Below are positions 34,887-43,972 of a DNA stretch of 64,000 nucleotides, piece by piece (the first letter of the stretch is position 1; each line of letters opens with the position of its first letter). This DNA is from an uncultured Flavobacteriaceae bacterium (GTDB lineage Bacteria; Bacteroidota; Bacteroidia; Flavobacteriales; Flavobacteriaceae): positions 124,001-188,000 of the forward strand of contig CANLXN010000006.1 in NCBI GenBank assembly GCA_947495135.1, given 5' to 3'. The notes below the pieces were generated by a model. The model was not told where the DNA came from, searched no databases, and saw only the letters and a program-made list of their open reading frames with translations. Both the position numbers and the translations under genes were made by a program.

Positions 34887-34925
34887 AAAGAGCCATCCGC
34901 TTTGTAAGAATGGCTCTTTATTATT
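34887..34925. terminator. bidirectional terminator
   Basis: Perfect 10-base-pair stem aaagagccat (34887-34896) with atggctcttt (34910-34919), then attattttat on the plus side and an A-rich left side. It sits between convergent genes. Confidence 0.8.
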
Positions 34926-34941
34926 TTATAGAAAAGGAATA

Positions 34942-36201
34942 TTATTCTCCAAACTCAGCCGCTACTGCTGCAGAAAGTCTTTTATATGTTCCATTCTCCA
35001 AACGCTCTCTAATAGAAGAAAACGCTTCTAGAGTTTCATCAATATCCTTCATAGTGTGAGTAGCCGTTGGTATCATACGAAGTAAGATCAATCCCTTAGG
35101 AATTACTGGATACACAACAATGGATGTAAACACCCCATAATTTTCTCTCAAGTCTTTCACCAACGCCATCGCTTCTGGTACCGACCCTTTCAGATAAACA
35201 GGAGTTACACAACTTTGTGTAGTACCAAGATCAAAACCTCGCTCCCTTAAGCCCCCTTGCAATGCATTCACATTTTCCCAAAGCTTATCTTTGAATTCTG
35301 TACTTGATCGCATCATATCCAGTCGTTTCAAAGCTCCTACTACCAATTGCATTTGCAATGATTTAGCGAACATTTGCGATCTTAGGTTATATTTCAAATA
35401 GTTCATTACTTCTTCATCACCAGCAATAAATGCGCCTGTACTTGCCATAGATTTAGCAAAAGTTGCGAAATACACATCTATATCTTCTTGCACGCCTTGC
35501 TCCTCTCCTGCTCCTGCTCCTGTTTTTCCAAGAGTTCCAAAACCGTGTGCATCATCTACGAATAAGCGGAAATTATACTTTTTCTTTAAAGCAACAATTT
35601 CTTTTAGTCGGCCCTGTTCACCTCTCATTCCAAAAACTCCTTCAGAAATGAGTAAAATCCCACCTCCAGTTTTAGCCGCTACCTTTTCAGCGCGCTTTAG
35701 GTTTTTTTCAATACTTTCAAGATCATTGTGCTTATAGGTAAAACGCTGTCCTAAGTGAAGACGCACACCATCAATAATACAAGCATGTGCATCTACATCG
35801 TATACAATAACGTCATCTTTCGAGACCAATGCGTCTATGGTTGAAACCATTCCTTGGTAACCAAAGTTTAACAGATAAGCGGCCTCTTTGCTAACAAATG
35901 CAGCAAGTTCATTCTGTAATTTTTCATGAAGATCTGTATGCCCGCTCATCATACGAGCACCCATTGGATAAGCCGAGCCATAAGCAGCGGCGGCTTCTGC
36001 ATCCACTTTACGTACTTCAGGATGGTTTGCCAACCCAAGGTAATCGTTTACACTCCAAGTGATCACTTCCTTCCCGTTGAATTTCATACGGTTAGAAATG
36101 GGGCCTTCGAGTTTAGGAAAAACAAAATATCCTTCTGCAACCTCCGCCCATTTCCCTAAAGGGCCTTTATCTTTATAAATTTTATCAAATAAATCTCTCA
36201 T
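34942..36201 (-). CDS. PLP-dependent acyl-CoA/ACP transferase, likely cysteate C-fatty acyltransferase
   Basis: 419 residues, alpha-oxoamine synthase family (KBL, BioF, serine palmitoyltransferase). Visible: the PLP Lys250 in FATFAKSMASTGAFI, His139 in DVDAHACIIDGV (ring stacking), Asp217 and His219 in VDDAHGFGTLGKTG, and the glycine-rich GYQGMVSTIDALV. In Flavobacterium the homologue of this gene acts as cysteate fatty acyltransferase, condensing cysteate with a fatty acyl thioester to start capnine (sulfonolipid) synthesis and needed for efficient gliding; in Bacteroides a related enzyme makes sphingolipids. The cysteine-synthase-like gene just upstream favours the cysteate reaction. That choice is inference; serine is the alternative substrate. 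Confidence 0.82.
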   Translation of the reverse strand: MRDLFDKIYKDKGPLGKWAEVAEGYFVFPKLEGPISNRMKFNGKEVITWSVNDYLGLANHPEVRKVDAEAAAAYGSAYPMGARMMSGHTDLHEKLQNELAAFVSKEAAYLLNFGYQGMVSTIDALVSKDDVIVYDVDAHACIIDGVRLHLGQRFTYKHNDLESIEKNLKRAEKVAAKTGGGILLISEGVFGMRGEQGRLKEIVALKKKYNFRLFVDDAHGFGTLGKTGAGAGEEQGVQEDIDVYFATFAKSMASTGAFIAGDEEVMNYLKYNLRSQMFAKSLQMQLVVGALKRLDMMRSSTEFKDKLWENVNALQGGLRERGFDLGTTQSCVTPVYLKGSVPEAMALVKDLRENYGVFTSIVVYPVIPKGLILLRMIPTATHTMKDIDETLEAFSSIRERLENGTYKRLSAAVAAEFGE

Positions 36202-36230
36202 CTGTTGTCATTAAATTCCAATCCAAGATG

Positions 36231-36238
36231 CAAAAATA
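36231..36238 (-). promoter_or_regulatory. -7 box TATTTTTG for the acyltransferase gene
   Basis: Minus-strand TATTTTTG, 29 bases upstream of the ATG at 36201. With the terminator just upstream it suggests the acyltransferase has its own transcript. Confidence 0.55.
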
Positions 36239-36310
36239 AGTATTTTCTCTAGTATATCCATAGGGTTCTCAAAGAAAGAAATAAACATGTGTATCTTCAA
36301 ATTTCAGCAT

Positions 36311-36337
36311 AAAAAAAGCCACTTAAGAAAGTGGCTT
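36311..36337 (-). terminator. rho-independent terminator after the cysteine/cysteate synthase gene
   Basis: Perfect 9-base-pair stem aagccactt (36316-36324) with aagtggctt (36329-36337), 4-base loop; read on the minus strand it is followed by seven T. It lies 25 bases after the stop of the synthase gene. Confidence 0.85.
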
Positions 36338-36362
36338 CTATATTTCTCTTTTTGTATTGACT

Positions 36363-37397
36363 CTATTTTATATATTGTATGGTTTGAGACTTTTCAGTTT
36401 CTGCATCGAAAAACCCTTGCTTCTCCATCCACTCATCATTATAAACTTTACTCATATATCTAGAACCATGATCTGGAAAAATAACGACTACCTTACTATT
36501 TTCGTCGAACGCTCCATCTGCACTCAATTGTTTAATACCCTGCATCGCTGCTCCACTTGTATATCCTAAAAATAACCCTTCAGTTTTAGCTAATTCTCTC
36601 GCTGTATGAGCACTAGCTTCATCTGTAACTTTCGTAAAGGCATCGATACAATCAAAATCGGTAGCAGAAGGGATGAGATTTTTACCTAATCCTTCAATAC
36701 GATACGGATAAATTTCATCCTTGTCCAGCTCGCGAGTTTCATGGTATTTCTGGATGACCGATCCATAAGCGTCAATTCCAAGCACTTTGATATTAGGGTT
36801 TTGCTCTTTTAGAAACCGCGCTGTACCCGAAATAGTACCTCCTGTTCCACTACAGGCCACCAAGTGTGTGATCTGCCCATTGGTCTGCTCCCAGATTTCA
36901 GGGCCAGTAGAATGGTAATGAGCATCTATATTTGATGTATTGAAATATTGATTTATATAAACGGAGCCAGGCGTTTCTTTGTGAATTCGTTTGGCAACCT
37001 CGTAATAGGAGCGTTCGTCATCTGCAGGAACATGAGCTGGGCACACGTATACTTCGGCTCCCATTGTCTTTAGCATGTCTATTTTGTCTGGAGATGACTT
37101 CGAACTTACGGCTAAAATACATTTGTAACCTTTCAGAATACTTACCATTGCTATACTAAAACCAGTGTTTCCACTTGTAGTTTCAATAATGGTATCTCCA
37201 GGTGTAAGAACGCCGTTTTTTTCAGCTTCCTCAATAATGTAAAGTGCAATTCTATCTTTTGCTGAATGCCCTGGGTTGAATGCTTCAACCTTGGCATAAA
37301 AACTTCCTGCCATTTTGGAAGTGATACGATTCAACTCAATTAACGGAGTATTTCCTATTAAGTTGAGCACACTCTTCTGGGCTTGTATTTTCTTCAT
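36363..37397 (-). CDS. PLP-dependent cysteine synthase family enzyme, candidate cysteate synthase
   Basis: 344 residues, fold type II PLP enzyme. PLP Lys47 in [16 protein letters not shown], phosphate loop TSGNTG at 74-79, and the later [13 protein letters not shown] are intact. It differs from housekeeping CysK by HSAKDR in place of GSVKDR and by a C-terminal extension ([29 protein letters not shown]). Bacteroidota sulfonolipid producers use a cysteine-synthase-like enzyme to make cysteate from O-phosphoserine and sulfite. The next gene downstream on the same strand is the candidate cysteate acyltransferase, which supports that role. An ordinary cysteine synthase is the alternative. Confidence 0.82.
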   Translation of the reverse strand: MKKIQAQKSVLNLIGNTPLIELNRITSKMAGSFYAKVEAFNPGHSAKDRIALYIIEEAEKNGVLTPGDTIIETTSGNTGFSIAMVSILKGYKCILAVSSKSSPDKIDMLKTMGAEVYVCPAHVPADDERSYYEVAKRIHKETPGSVYINQYFNTSNIDAHYHSTGPEIWEQTNGQITHLVACSGTGGTISGTARFLKEQNPNIKVLGIDAYGSVIQKYHETRELDKDEIYPYRIEGLGKNLIPSATDFDCIDAFTKVTDEASAHTARELAKTEGLFLGYTSGAAMQGIKQLSADGAFDENSKVVVIFPDHGSRYMSKVYNDEWMEKQGFFDAETEKSQTIQYIK

Positions 37398-37451
37398 AAA
37401 GGGAATTAATTGGTTTTAGCATTAGTTAAAGTACTATTGCTGAAATCGGTA

Positions 37452-37459
37452 CAAAGGTA
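37452..37459 (-). promoter_or_regulatory. -7 box TACCTTTG for the cysteine/cysteate synthase gene
   Basis: Minus-strand TACCTTTG, 54 bases upstream of the ATG at 37397, just after the stop of the upstream peptidase gene. Confidence 0.6.
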
Positions 37460-37474
37460 ATTCAAATAATTTAA

Positions 37475-39613
37475 TTAGTTCGAAATTCCTTCTAGATCGA
37501 GTAAGAAGGCATAATCTTTGGCTACCTCCTTTAATGCTTCAAAACGTCCAGACGCACCACCATGTCCCGCATCCATATTAGTATGGAGCATCAAAATATG
37601 ATCGTCTGTTTTGTAATCTCTCAATTTAGCAACCCACTTGGCTGGTTCCCAATACTGCACTTGAGAATCATGTAAACCTGTAGTAACTAACATATTGGGG
37701 TATTTTTTCTTTTCAACATTATCGTATGGTGAATAAGACTTCATATAGTCGTAATATTTTTTTTCATTAGGATTTCCCCACTCGTCGTATTCTCCTGTAG
37801 TTAAAGGTATACTATCATCCAACATCGTTGTAACAACATCTACAAAAGGTACGGCCGCAATTACTCCGTTGTAAAGCTCTGGCGATAAGTTAACTATTGC
37901 CCCCATTAGTAAACCTCCCGCAGAACCTCCAGATGCATACAAGTGCTCTTCCGAAGTATACTTTTCTTCAATTAAAAATTTCGATGCATCTATAAAATCG
38001 GTAAAAGTGTTCTTTTTGTTTAACAATTTTCCATCTTCATACCATTCTCTTCCTAAATACTCACTACCACGTACATGGGCAATAGCGTATACAAAGCCGC
38101 GATCCAACAAGCTCAATCGAACTGAGGAAAAGTAAGGGTCGATTGTGGACCCATAAGAACCATAGGCGTATAAAAGCAATGGGTTATCTCCATTTTTCTT
38201 TATTCCTTTCCGATAAACCATCGAGATAGGAATTTTTGTACCGTCTTCTGCTGTAGCCCAGACTCTTTGAGATTCGTAATTATCTTTGTTAAATTTCCCT
38301 CCGAGAACTTCTGTTTCTTTTTTTACCTCTTTTTCTTTTGTCTCCATATTGAAATCGATCACCGAGGAAGGAGTTGTTAAAGAGTTATATCCGTAACGTA
38401 AAATAGGTGTGTCAAATTCAATATTTTGCAGCGGATAGGTAGTATACGTCTCATTATCGAACGGCAGATAATAATCTGCTTGCTCATCCCAGCGTTTGAT
38501 ACGGATCTTATTCAATCCTTCGTTTCGTTCGCTAATAACTAGGTAATTTTTAAAAATGTCAATGTCCTCCAAAAGAACCTTTTCGCGATGAGGGATCACT
38601 TCCTCCCAATTTTCCATGGAGGTGTTGGTGTCTGCCGTTTTCATTAATTTGAAATTGGTCGCTCCATCTTTATTGGTTACGATGTAGAAATAACCATTGT
38701 AATGAGACACGCTGTATTCTAAACCTCTATTCCGTTCTTGAAACACCTTGAACTCTCCCGTAGGATTATTTGCATCCAATATCTGAAATTCGGACGTAAG
38801 AGTGCTAAAACTTCCAATAACTAAAAACTTTTCAGATTTAGTTTTATATACATAAGTTCCGAAGGTTTCATCTTTTTCGGTGTAAATAAGAGCGTCGTTG
38901 CTTGGGTTATCCCCTTTTCTATGTCGGTAAATTTTATTGGAACGAAGCGTTTGTTCGTCTTTGGTAGTGTAGAATAAGGTTTCGTTATCGTTGGCCCAAG
39001 TAGACCCTCCCGTAGTTAACGGAATTGCGTCGTCTAAAACCTCACCCGTTTCAAGGTTTTTGATGTAGAGTGTATACTTTCGTCGACTAATAGTATCTAC
39101 ACCATAAGCCACCCACTTATTATCCGGACTCACATTAATACCTCTTAAATTGAAGAAAGGGTGTCCTTCTGCCATTTCATTTACATTGAAAAGGATCTCC
39201 TCTGGTGCGTCTAAGGATTCTTTTTTTCTGGAATAAATAGGATAATCCTTCCCAACCTCATAACGTGTTAGATAAAAATAACCATTATAGAAATAAGGCA
39301 CGGAAGCATCGTCCTCTTTAATACGACCTTTCATTTCTTCAAACAGCTCGTTTTGAAAACCCTGGGTGTGAGCAGTCATTTTATTATAATAGTCATTCTC
39401 TCTTTCTAGGTAATCAATTACTTCTTCATTGTCTTTGTTATTAAGCCAATAATAGTTATCGACACGCACATCTCCATGCATTTCAAGGTTCTTAGCTATT
39501 TTATCTGCTTTAGGCGGTTGTATATCCATAGATGTTTTAGTAGTCTCTTTGTTTTTATCACAAGAGAGCGCAAAAATAAGCGTTAGAATTGAAAATAGGG
39601 TTGAGAATTTCAT
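37475..39613 (-). CDS. S9A oligopeptidase B-type lipoprotein peptidase
   Basis: 712 residues. Lipoprotein signal peptide with Cys18 in FALSCDKNKE, so it is exported and membrane-anchored rather than cytoplasmic as in enterobacterial PtrB. An N-terminal beta-propeller (about residues 65-420; DDASVPYFYNGYFYLTRY, NVSPDNKWVAYGVDT) precedes the alpha/beta hydrolase domain with LLLYAYGSYGST, the nucleophile in GGSAGGLLMGAIVN, the acid near HDSQVQYWEPAKW and the catalytic His in MDAGHGGASGRF. It cleaves short peptides, typically after basic residues. Intact and full length. Single gene; divergent from ybaB. Confidence 0.93.
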   Translation of the reverse strand: MKFSTLFSILTLIFALSCDKNKETTKTSMDIQPPKADKIAKNLEMHGDVRVDNYYWLNNKDNEEVIDYLERENDYYNKMTAHTQGFQNELFEEMKGRIKEDDASVPYFYNGYFYLTRYEVGKDYPIYSRKKESLDAPEEILFNVNEMAEGHPFFNLRGINVSPDNKWVAYGVDTISRRKYTLYIKNLETGEVLDDAIPLTTGGSTWANDNETLFYTTKDEQTLRSNKIYRHRKGDNPSNDALIYTEKDETFGTYVYKTKSEKFLVIGSFSTLTSEFQILDANNPTGEFKVFQERNRGLEYSVSHYNGYFYIVTNKDGATNFKLMKTADTNTSMENWEEVIPHREKVLLEDIDIFKNYLVISERNEGLNKIRIKRWDEQADYYLPFDNETYTTYPLQNIEFDTPILRYGYNSLTTPSSVIDFNMETKEKEVKKETEVLGGKFNKDNYESQRVWATAEDGTKIPISMVYRKGIKKNGDNPLLLYAYGSYGSTIDPYFSSVRLSLLDRGFVYAIAHVRGSEYLGREWYEDGKLLNKKNTFTDFIDASKFLIEEKYTSEEHLYASGGSAGGLLMGAIVNLSPELYNGVIAAVPFVDVVTTMLDDSIPLTTGEYDEWGNPNEKKYYDYMKSYSPYDNVEKKKYPNMLVTTGLHDSQVQYWEPAKWVAKLRDYKTDDHILMLHTNMDAGHGGASGRFEALKEVAKDYAFLLDLEGISN

Positions 39614-39624
39614 TTGTGGTTAGT

Positions 39625-39656
39625 TTGTGTAATAATTAGGTAAAGTAGTAAATTTG
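39625..39656 (+). promoter_or_regulatory. promoter TTG-N21-TAAATTTG for the YbaB gene
   Basis: TTG at 39625-39627, a 21-base spacer, and TAAATTTG at 39649-39656; the ATG at 39680 follows after 23 bases. Confidence 0.6.
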
Positions 39657-39679
39657 TAGTAAAACTAAAAACTAATATC

Positions 39680-40003
39680 ATGTTTGGAGATTTGATGGGA
39701 ATGATGGGCAAATTAAAGGAAACCCAAGAAAAAGTAGCTGCCACGAAGGAACGACTTAATGGCGTCTACGTCGATGAGCAAAGTAGTGATGGGTTATTAA
39801 AAGTGACCATTTCAGCAAATAATGAAATTAAAAGTATTGATTTAGACAACACTCTTTTGGAAGATAAGGAGCAATTGGAAGACTATCTTATACTTACTTT
39901 GAACAAAGCTATTTCTAGAGCTATGAAAGTAAATGAAACAGAACTAGCCGCCGTAGCAAAAGAAGGAATGCCAAACGTTCCAGGAATGGATCTCTTCAAA
40001 TAG
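39680..40003 (+). CDS. YbaB/EbfC nucleoid-associated protein
   Basis: 107 residues. Small DNA-binding protein of the YbaB/EbfC family, which forms tweezer-like dimers on the nucleoid. Visible: N-terminal helix [21 protein letters not shown], the central strands [29 protein letters not shown] and the C-terminal helix [22 protein letters not shown]. Unlike in many bacteria it is not next to dnaX or recR. It converges with the thioredoxin-like gene six bases away. Confidence 0.93.
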   Translation: MFGDLMGMMGKLKETQEKVAATKERLNGVYVDEQSSDGLLKVTISANNEIKSIDLDNTLLEDKEQLEDYLILTLNKAISRAMKVNETELAAVAKEGMPNVPGMDLFK

Positions 40004-40009
40004 AATCTT

Positions 40010-40465
40010 CTAGTTTCTTGTTAAATATTCATCCACAAAGGTAAAGTGATGACTTGTATCTCGTTGGCTATAGCCTGATAGTTTCCCCATTTCGGATCCA
40101 CCACTATTTACCATAACTAGCTTTGGAAAAGATTTGTTGGTATTATACTTGGCCATAATCTTTTTATTATAAGCGCGTTGTTCTTCAGAAATAATATCCG
40201 ATCTTCTTGGATAATCTATCATTACTAAAACTAAATTCTTTGCTCTCTCAGCAAACTCTTCAGTCTCGAAGAAGTCCTTTTTTAATGCTACACATGGAGA
40301 ACACCAGTCACTACCCGTAAAATAGACAAGAATAAGTTTATTTTCCTTTTTGGAAATTGCTTCGGCTTCATCCATGTTAGTAAGCCAATTTAGCTGTGAG
40401 GTTTCATCTTGAGAGAATGATGAAATTGAGAACAAGAACAAAGCAATATAAATAAGAGGTCTCAT
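40010..40465 (-). CDS. exported thioredoxin-family protein
   Basis: 151 residues from the ATG at 40465, chosen because it begins a signal peptide (MRPLIYIALFLFSISSFSQ); an in-frame extension upstream to 40534 would bury that signal. A thioredoxin fold follows with the redox motif WCSPC in VYFTGSDWCSPCVALKKDFF and the cis-proline region FPKLVMV. Similar periplasmic DUF255/thioredoxin-like proteins reduce or form disulfides or handle redox stress. The family is secure; the partner is unknown. Confidence 0.88.
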   Translation of the reverse strand: MRPLIYIALFLFSISSFSQDETSQLNWLTNMDEAEAISKKENKLILVYFTGSDWCSPCVALKKDFFETEEFAERAKNLVLVMIDYPRRSDIISEEQRAYNKKIMAKYNTNKSFPKLVMVNSGGSEMGKLSGYSQRDTSHHFTFVDEYLTRN

Positions 40466-40513
40466 GTTGAAATTATATTTCGTTAGATGGAGCATTATTT
40501 GTGCCAAAGATGA

Positions 40514-40551
40514 TAAAAAAAAAAGAATTCCCAAAAATATTGGGAATTCTT
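40514..40551 (-). terminator. rho-independent terminator after the OmpA gene
   Basis: A 12-base-pair AT-rich stem with a central GGG/CCC (40523-40534 with 40540-40551) and 5-base loop; on the minus strand a long T run follows. It is 31 bases after the stop of the OmpA gene. Confidence 0.8.
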
Positions 40552-40582
40552 AATTTCATTGATGGCTAATAGACTACAACAA

Positions 40583-42268
40583 TTAGTTGTTATTAATTAG
40601 TCTGAATTCAGTTCTACGGTTTGTAGCGTGCTCACGCTCCGTACAAGAAACTCCATCTTTACATCTGTTTGTTAATCTCTTTTCACCAAAACCATTGGCT
40701 ACTAATAAACTTCCATTTACACCTTTAGATTGAAGGTAAGCGGCAACCGCTTGTGCTCTTCTTTCAGAAAGATCTTGATTAGCTGTATTACCACCTCTTG
40801 AATCTGTATGAGAAGCAATTTCTAACTTCACACCTGGATTCTGAGCTAATACTGGCATTAAACGAGTATCAATAATGCTCTTAGCCGCTGCCGTAAGTGT
40901 TGCACTACCTAAGTTCCAGTTAATTGGAAGGGCTTGGTACTCAACTAAAGAACACTCAACTTCTTTCCAAGTAGTTAATCCACCTTTAGTTTGAAGTACT
41001 TCCTTAGTAACAGTTTTTGTTACAGCTGGAACAGTTACCTCATCAACTCTAGCGTCCGAAACTAACTTTGTTACTGTTAAGTTTTTAGTTTGACCTTTCA
41101 AGGCAACCGCTCTAGTTGAAGGTGCTGCAGTCATTACTGTTTTAGTAAACGTCTTAGATACTGAAGGAATCGCTTCCGTTCTAGTAGACTCGTTAGAAAT
41201 AATCGTCTTCTTGATAGTCTTTGTAACCGCAGGAATTTCAACTCTTGTAGTTGTTGGAGGTGTTACCATTACTCTCTTAGAGAAAGTTTTAGTGACAGCA
41301 GGAACATCCACTACTCTAGTTGTAGGAGGAGTAGTCATTACTGTAGTCTTTATCGTTTTTGTCTCACCAGGAATATCGATAACTCTCGTTGTTGCAGGCT
41401 TCAATAATACTGTTTTAGTATAGGTATCTTGACCACAACCAGCTCCGTTACCTGAATTATTATCACAATCAGAAACTCTTACGAAAGAAGCATCTGCAGC
41501 TAAACGTTGAACGTTTACAGTTGTGAATTCAGCAGGAACTCCTTTGTAACACCAGTAACGACAGTCGTTAGGGTCACTAGAAGCACATTCTGCAGCAGGA
41601 GTATCACTCATTTCCCAACGAGCTGTTGCTGGCTTAACCTCAATTGATTCGAAATCTGAAGTAAAACTTGCAGGAGTCGTTTTAATTGAACTTCCGTATT
41701 CTCTTTTTGTGTATGCAACTGTTTCAGTTCCCCATTCAGCTGGAATAACTTCCAAACGTTGAGAAGGCTCCTTAACAGTAATCGTTACATCTCTTGTTTC
41801 GTATTGAGCAGGAACAATTTCTACTTTTTGATAAGCAGGCTGCACAACAATAGTAAAATCTCTGTTCTCATATACAGCAGGAACTACCTTTAAACTGTAG
41901 CTTGCCTCACTAGTAGTGATCGTTTCGTTTTCAGTAGTGCTGGTTGAACCAACTTTCACTAAACGTTGACTAGCCTCTTTAGTAACTACGCTAAAGCTCT
42001 CGCTTCCATAAGTTGCAGGTACAACCTCTAAGTTTTGTCCGGCAGTCTTAGAATCTACAGTGATGGTTTCTTTCTTGTATTGTGCAGGAACCACACTCAA
42101 TTTCTTGTAAGCAGGAGAAACCTGAACTGTTACATCTTGGTTTACCCAAATATCAGGGGTGACACAACGGATGTAACATTTACCCGGTTCTGGATTAGTA
42201 GGTAGATCTTGCGCAAATGCGAAAGTGGTCGCAAAAATTGCAAGAACTAATAAAATAGCTTTTTTCAT
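40583..42268 (-). CDS. OmpA family protein with two internal repeat arrays
   Basis: 561 residues. Signal peptide about residues 1-20. Residues about 47-205 hold several copies of a roughly 23-residue unit around VVPAxY (VVPAQY, VVPATY, VVPAVY, IVPAQY, VIPAEW). A cysteine-rich segment follows (about 228-278, ECASSDPNDCRYWCYKG). Residues about 284-424 hold six copies of a 23-residue unit centred on xxPAVTKTF with the key Pro at 300, 323, 346, 368 and 414. The C-terminal 115 residues are a peptidoglycan-binding OmpA domain (LEIASHTDSRGG, NQDLSERRAQAVAAYL, GFGEKRL, NRRTEFRL). It should link the outer membrane to the cell wall, with the repeats as a long spacer or fibre. Confidence 0.9.
   Translation of the reverse strand: MKKAILLVLAIFATTFAFAQDLPTNPEPGKCYIRCVTPDIWVNQDVTVQVSPAYKKLSVVPAQYKKETITVDSKTAGQNLEVVPATYGSESFSVVTKEASQRLVKVGSTSTTENETITTSEASYSLKVVPAVYENRDFTIVVQPAYQKVEIVPAQYETRDVTITVKEPSQRLEVIPAEWGTETVAYTKREYGSSIKTTPASFTSDFESIEVKPATARWEMSDTPAAECASSDPNDCRYWCYKGVPAEFTTVNVQRLAADASFVRVSDCDNNSGNGAGCGQDTYTKTVLLKPATTRVIDIPGETKTIKTTVMTTPPTTRVVDVPAVTKTFSKRVMVTPPTTTRVEIPAVTKTIKKTIISNESTRTEAIPSVSKTFTKTVMTAAPSTRAVALKGQTKNLTVTKLVSDARVDEVTVPAVTKTVTKEVLQTKGGLTTWKEVECSLVEYQALPINWNLGSATLTAAAKSIIDTRLMPVLAQNPGVKLEIASHTDSRGGNTANQDLSERRAQAVAAYLQSKGVNGSLLVANGFGEKRLTNRCKDGVSCTEREHATNRRTEFRLINNN
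40997..41419 (-). repeat. coding tandem repeat, 23-residue units in OmpA protein
   Basis: Codes for residues 284-424: six successive units of 22-23 residues, each with the pattern TTR-V-(D/E)-(I/V)-P-(A/G)-(V/E)-TKT-(F/I). The units are diverged at the nucleotide level, so the array is old rather than a recent slippage product. The 5' array of VVPAxY units (residues 47-205) is about 41654-42130. Confidence 0.75.
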
Positions 42269-42303
42269 GTTGTTGATGTTTTTAAATGTTAATTATTCTA
42301 CTA

Positions 42304-42311
42304 CAAAATTA
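42304..42311 (-). promoter_or_regulatory. -7 box TAATTTTG for the OmpA gene
   Basis: Minus-strand TAATTTTG, 35 bases upstream of the ATG at 42268. Confidence 0.5.
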
Positions 42312-42510
42312 CTTTCAGTATTCTTAAATTTACTAAAATTCGACAACTATTTCCTTTGGGTGTTAATACTTTTCGATAATGTGTAATCTAACATGGATTA
42401 ACAGTGAAACCTCCTACCTTAAAGACTCCGAGGAAATATTTTTTAAGTCAGGTTTTTTTTCGATATTTATAATCTTAAAGCTGAAGTCTAATTAAATAAG
42501 ATTAAAATCT

Positions 42511-42831
42511 ATGTTCGAATTAAAAAAGAGTGGTGATAAATATCACTTCGTATTAAAGGCAGGTAACGGTCAAGTTATTTTATCCAGCCAAATGTACGCA
42601 TCAAAAGCCGGAGCCGTAAATGGTATCGAATCTGTTCAAAAAAACTGTGGAGACGATAACTGTTGGGAACGTAAAGAAGCTAAAAATGGTAAACACTATT
42701 TCAACCTTAAATCAACCAATGGTCAGATCGTAGGAAGTAGTCAAATGTATGCCGGAGAATCTGGAATGGAGAACGGAATCGAATCTATAAAAAAGAATGC
42801 TCCTAATGCAGAAGTGAAAGAAGTAGAATAA
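42511..42831 (+). CDS. YegP family (DUF1508) protein
   Basis: 106 residues made of two DUF1508 repeats: FELKKSGDKYHFVLKAGNGQ with ILSSQMYASKAGAVNGIESV, and KHYFNLKSTNGQIVGSSQMY with AGESGMENGIESI. Each forms a small beta-alpha unit; the tandem form is the YegP family of small cytoplasmic proteins with no established function. No signal or membrane segment. A terminator follows and the 241-base upstream gap shows no strong -7 box. Confidence 0.92.
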   Translation: MFELKKSGDKYHFVLKAGNGQVILSSQMYASKAGAVNGIESVQKNCGDDNCWERKEAKNGKHYFNLKSTNGQIVGSSQMYAGESGMENGIESIKKNAPNAEVKEVE

Positions 42832-42854
42832 GTAACGATTCTATACATAAATTA

Positions 42855-42880
42855 AAAAAGGCTCCATTTGGAGCTTTTTT
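42855..42880. terminator. bidirectional terminator
   Basis: Stem gctcc (42861-42865) with ggagc (42870-42874), extended by an A run on the left and T run on the right (one G-T pair). It closes both yegP-like and the convergent threonine aldolase gene. Confidence 0.8.
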
Positions 42881-43902
42881 TAGTGGTTATAATCGCTTAG
42901 AATTTCAAGTAAGGTCTCGTGCATATCCTTGGAATAATCTAAATGTGTTACCATCCTTAACTTTCCCTGCCCCATATCACTAATCTTAACATTGCGACTC
43001 AATAAATCTTTTATAAACTTCTCCTCGTTAATGTGATCCTCTAAATAAAAAATAATAATATTTGTTTCAGTAGCTTCCACCGTTTTTACATAAGACTGGC
43101 TTTTGAGTACCAAAGCTATTTCTAATGCGTGTTGATGATCCTCTCCTAATCGCTCAATGTGATGATCCAATGCATATAATCCTGCAGCTGCCATATATCC
43201 AATTTGCCTCATTCCCCCACCCAACACCTTTCGTATGCGCATGGCGTTTTTCATAGCTTCCCTAGTACCTAAAAGCACCGTTCCCATTGGCGCTCCTAAT
43301 CCCTTGCTCAAACAGACCGAAATAGTATCAAAAATACGTCCGTAATTATTAGGGTTCTCATTATTCGCGACCAATGCATTCATCAATCTAGCTCCATCCA
43401 TATGGTAACGAAGTCCGTTATTGTCACAAACCGTTTTTATTCTTTCCAATTCACTAAAATCGTAACACGCTCCTCCTCCTTTGTTGGTAGTATTCTCTAC
43501 ACAAACAAGTGAGGTTAGCGGGCTGTGATAGAAGTCTGGAGGGTTAATAGCCGCTTCTACATTCTCTGCAGTTATCATTCCTCGATCTCCGCCTATGAGC
43601 TTACAAGAAACTCCACTATTAAAGGAAACTCCTCCTCCCTCATAATTGTAAACATGAGAATATTCGTGCGCAATTAATTGTTCTCCCGGTTGGGTGTGAA
43701 GTTTTATAGCGGCTTGATTGGCCATACTTCCCGTAGGAAAATAAAGCCCCTCATCCATGCCAAACAACTCAGACATTCTTCGCTCTAACTCGTTCACCGT
43801 GGGATCCTCCTTATATACGTCATCTCCAACCTCAGCTGCCATCATGAATTCAAGCATTTCAGCGGTTGGCTTGGTTACTGTATCACTTCTTAAGTCAATC
43901 AT
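42880..43902 (-). CDS. low-specificity threonine aldolase
   Basis: 340 residues, fold type I PLP enzyme of the beta-eliminating lyase group. Visible: MIDLRSDTVTKPT at the N-terminus, GDDVYKEDPTVNELE, the PLP Lys200 in VCLSKGLGAPMGTVLLG, Asp169 in YHMDGARLMNA, and the HEYSHVYNYEGGG cofactor-site segment. It cleaves threonine and allo-threonine to glycine and acetaldehyde in the cytoplasm. Full length. It is the last gene before a convergent neighbour and is preceded on the same strand by a small exported protein gene. Confidence 0.94.
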   Translation of the reverse strand: MIDLRSDTVTKPTAEMLEFMMAAEVGDDVYKEDPTVNELERRMSELFGMDEGLYFPTGSMANQAAIKLHTQPGEQLIAHEYSHVYNYEGGGVSFNSGVSCKLIGGDRGMITAENVEAAINPPDFYHSPLTSLVCVENTTNKGGGACYDFSELERIKTVCDNNGLRYHMDGARLMNALVANNENPNNYGRIFDTISVCLSKGLGAPMGTVLLGTREAMKNAMRIRKVLGGGMRQIGYMAAAGLYALDHHIERLGEDHQHALEIALVLKSQSYVKTVEATETNIIIFYLEDHINEEKFIKDLLSRNVKISDMGQGKLRMVTHLDYSKDMHETLLEILSDYNH

Positions 43903-43972
43903 TTATTGGTATTGTATTATAGTAAAAACTAAATTTCACAAATCTTAGGCTCTCCGCCAAGCTCAAATTGTT

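Noticed and set aside
40490-40510. TTGGCAC on the minus strand before the thioredoxin-like gene
   Set aside because: No TTGC element at the required spacing; only the -24 half is present.
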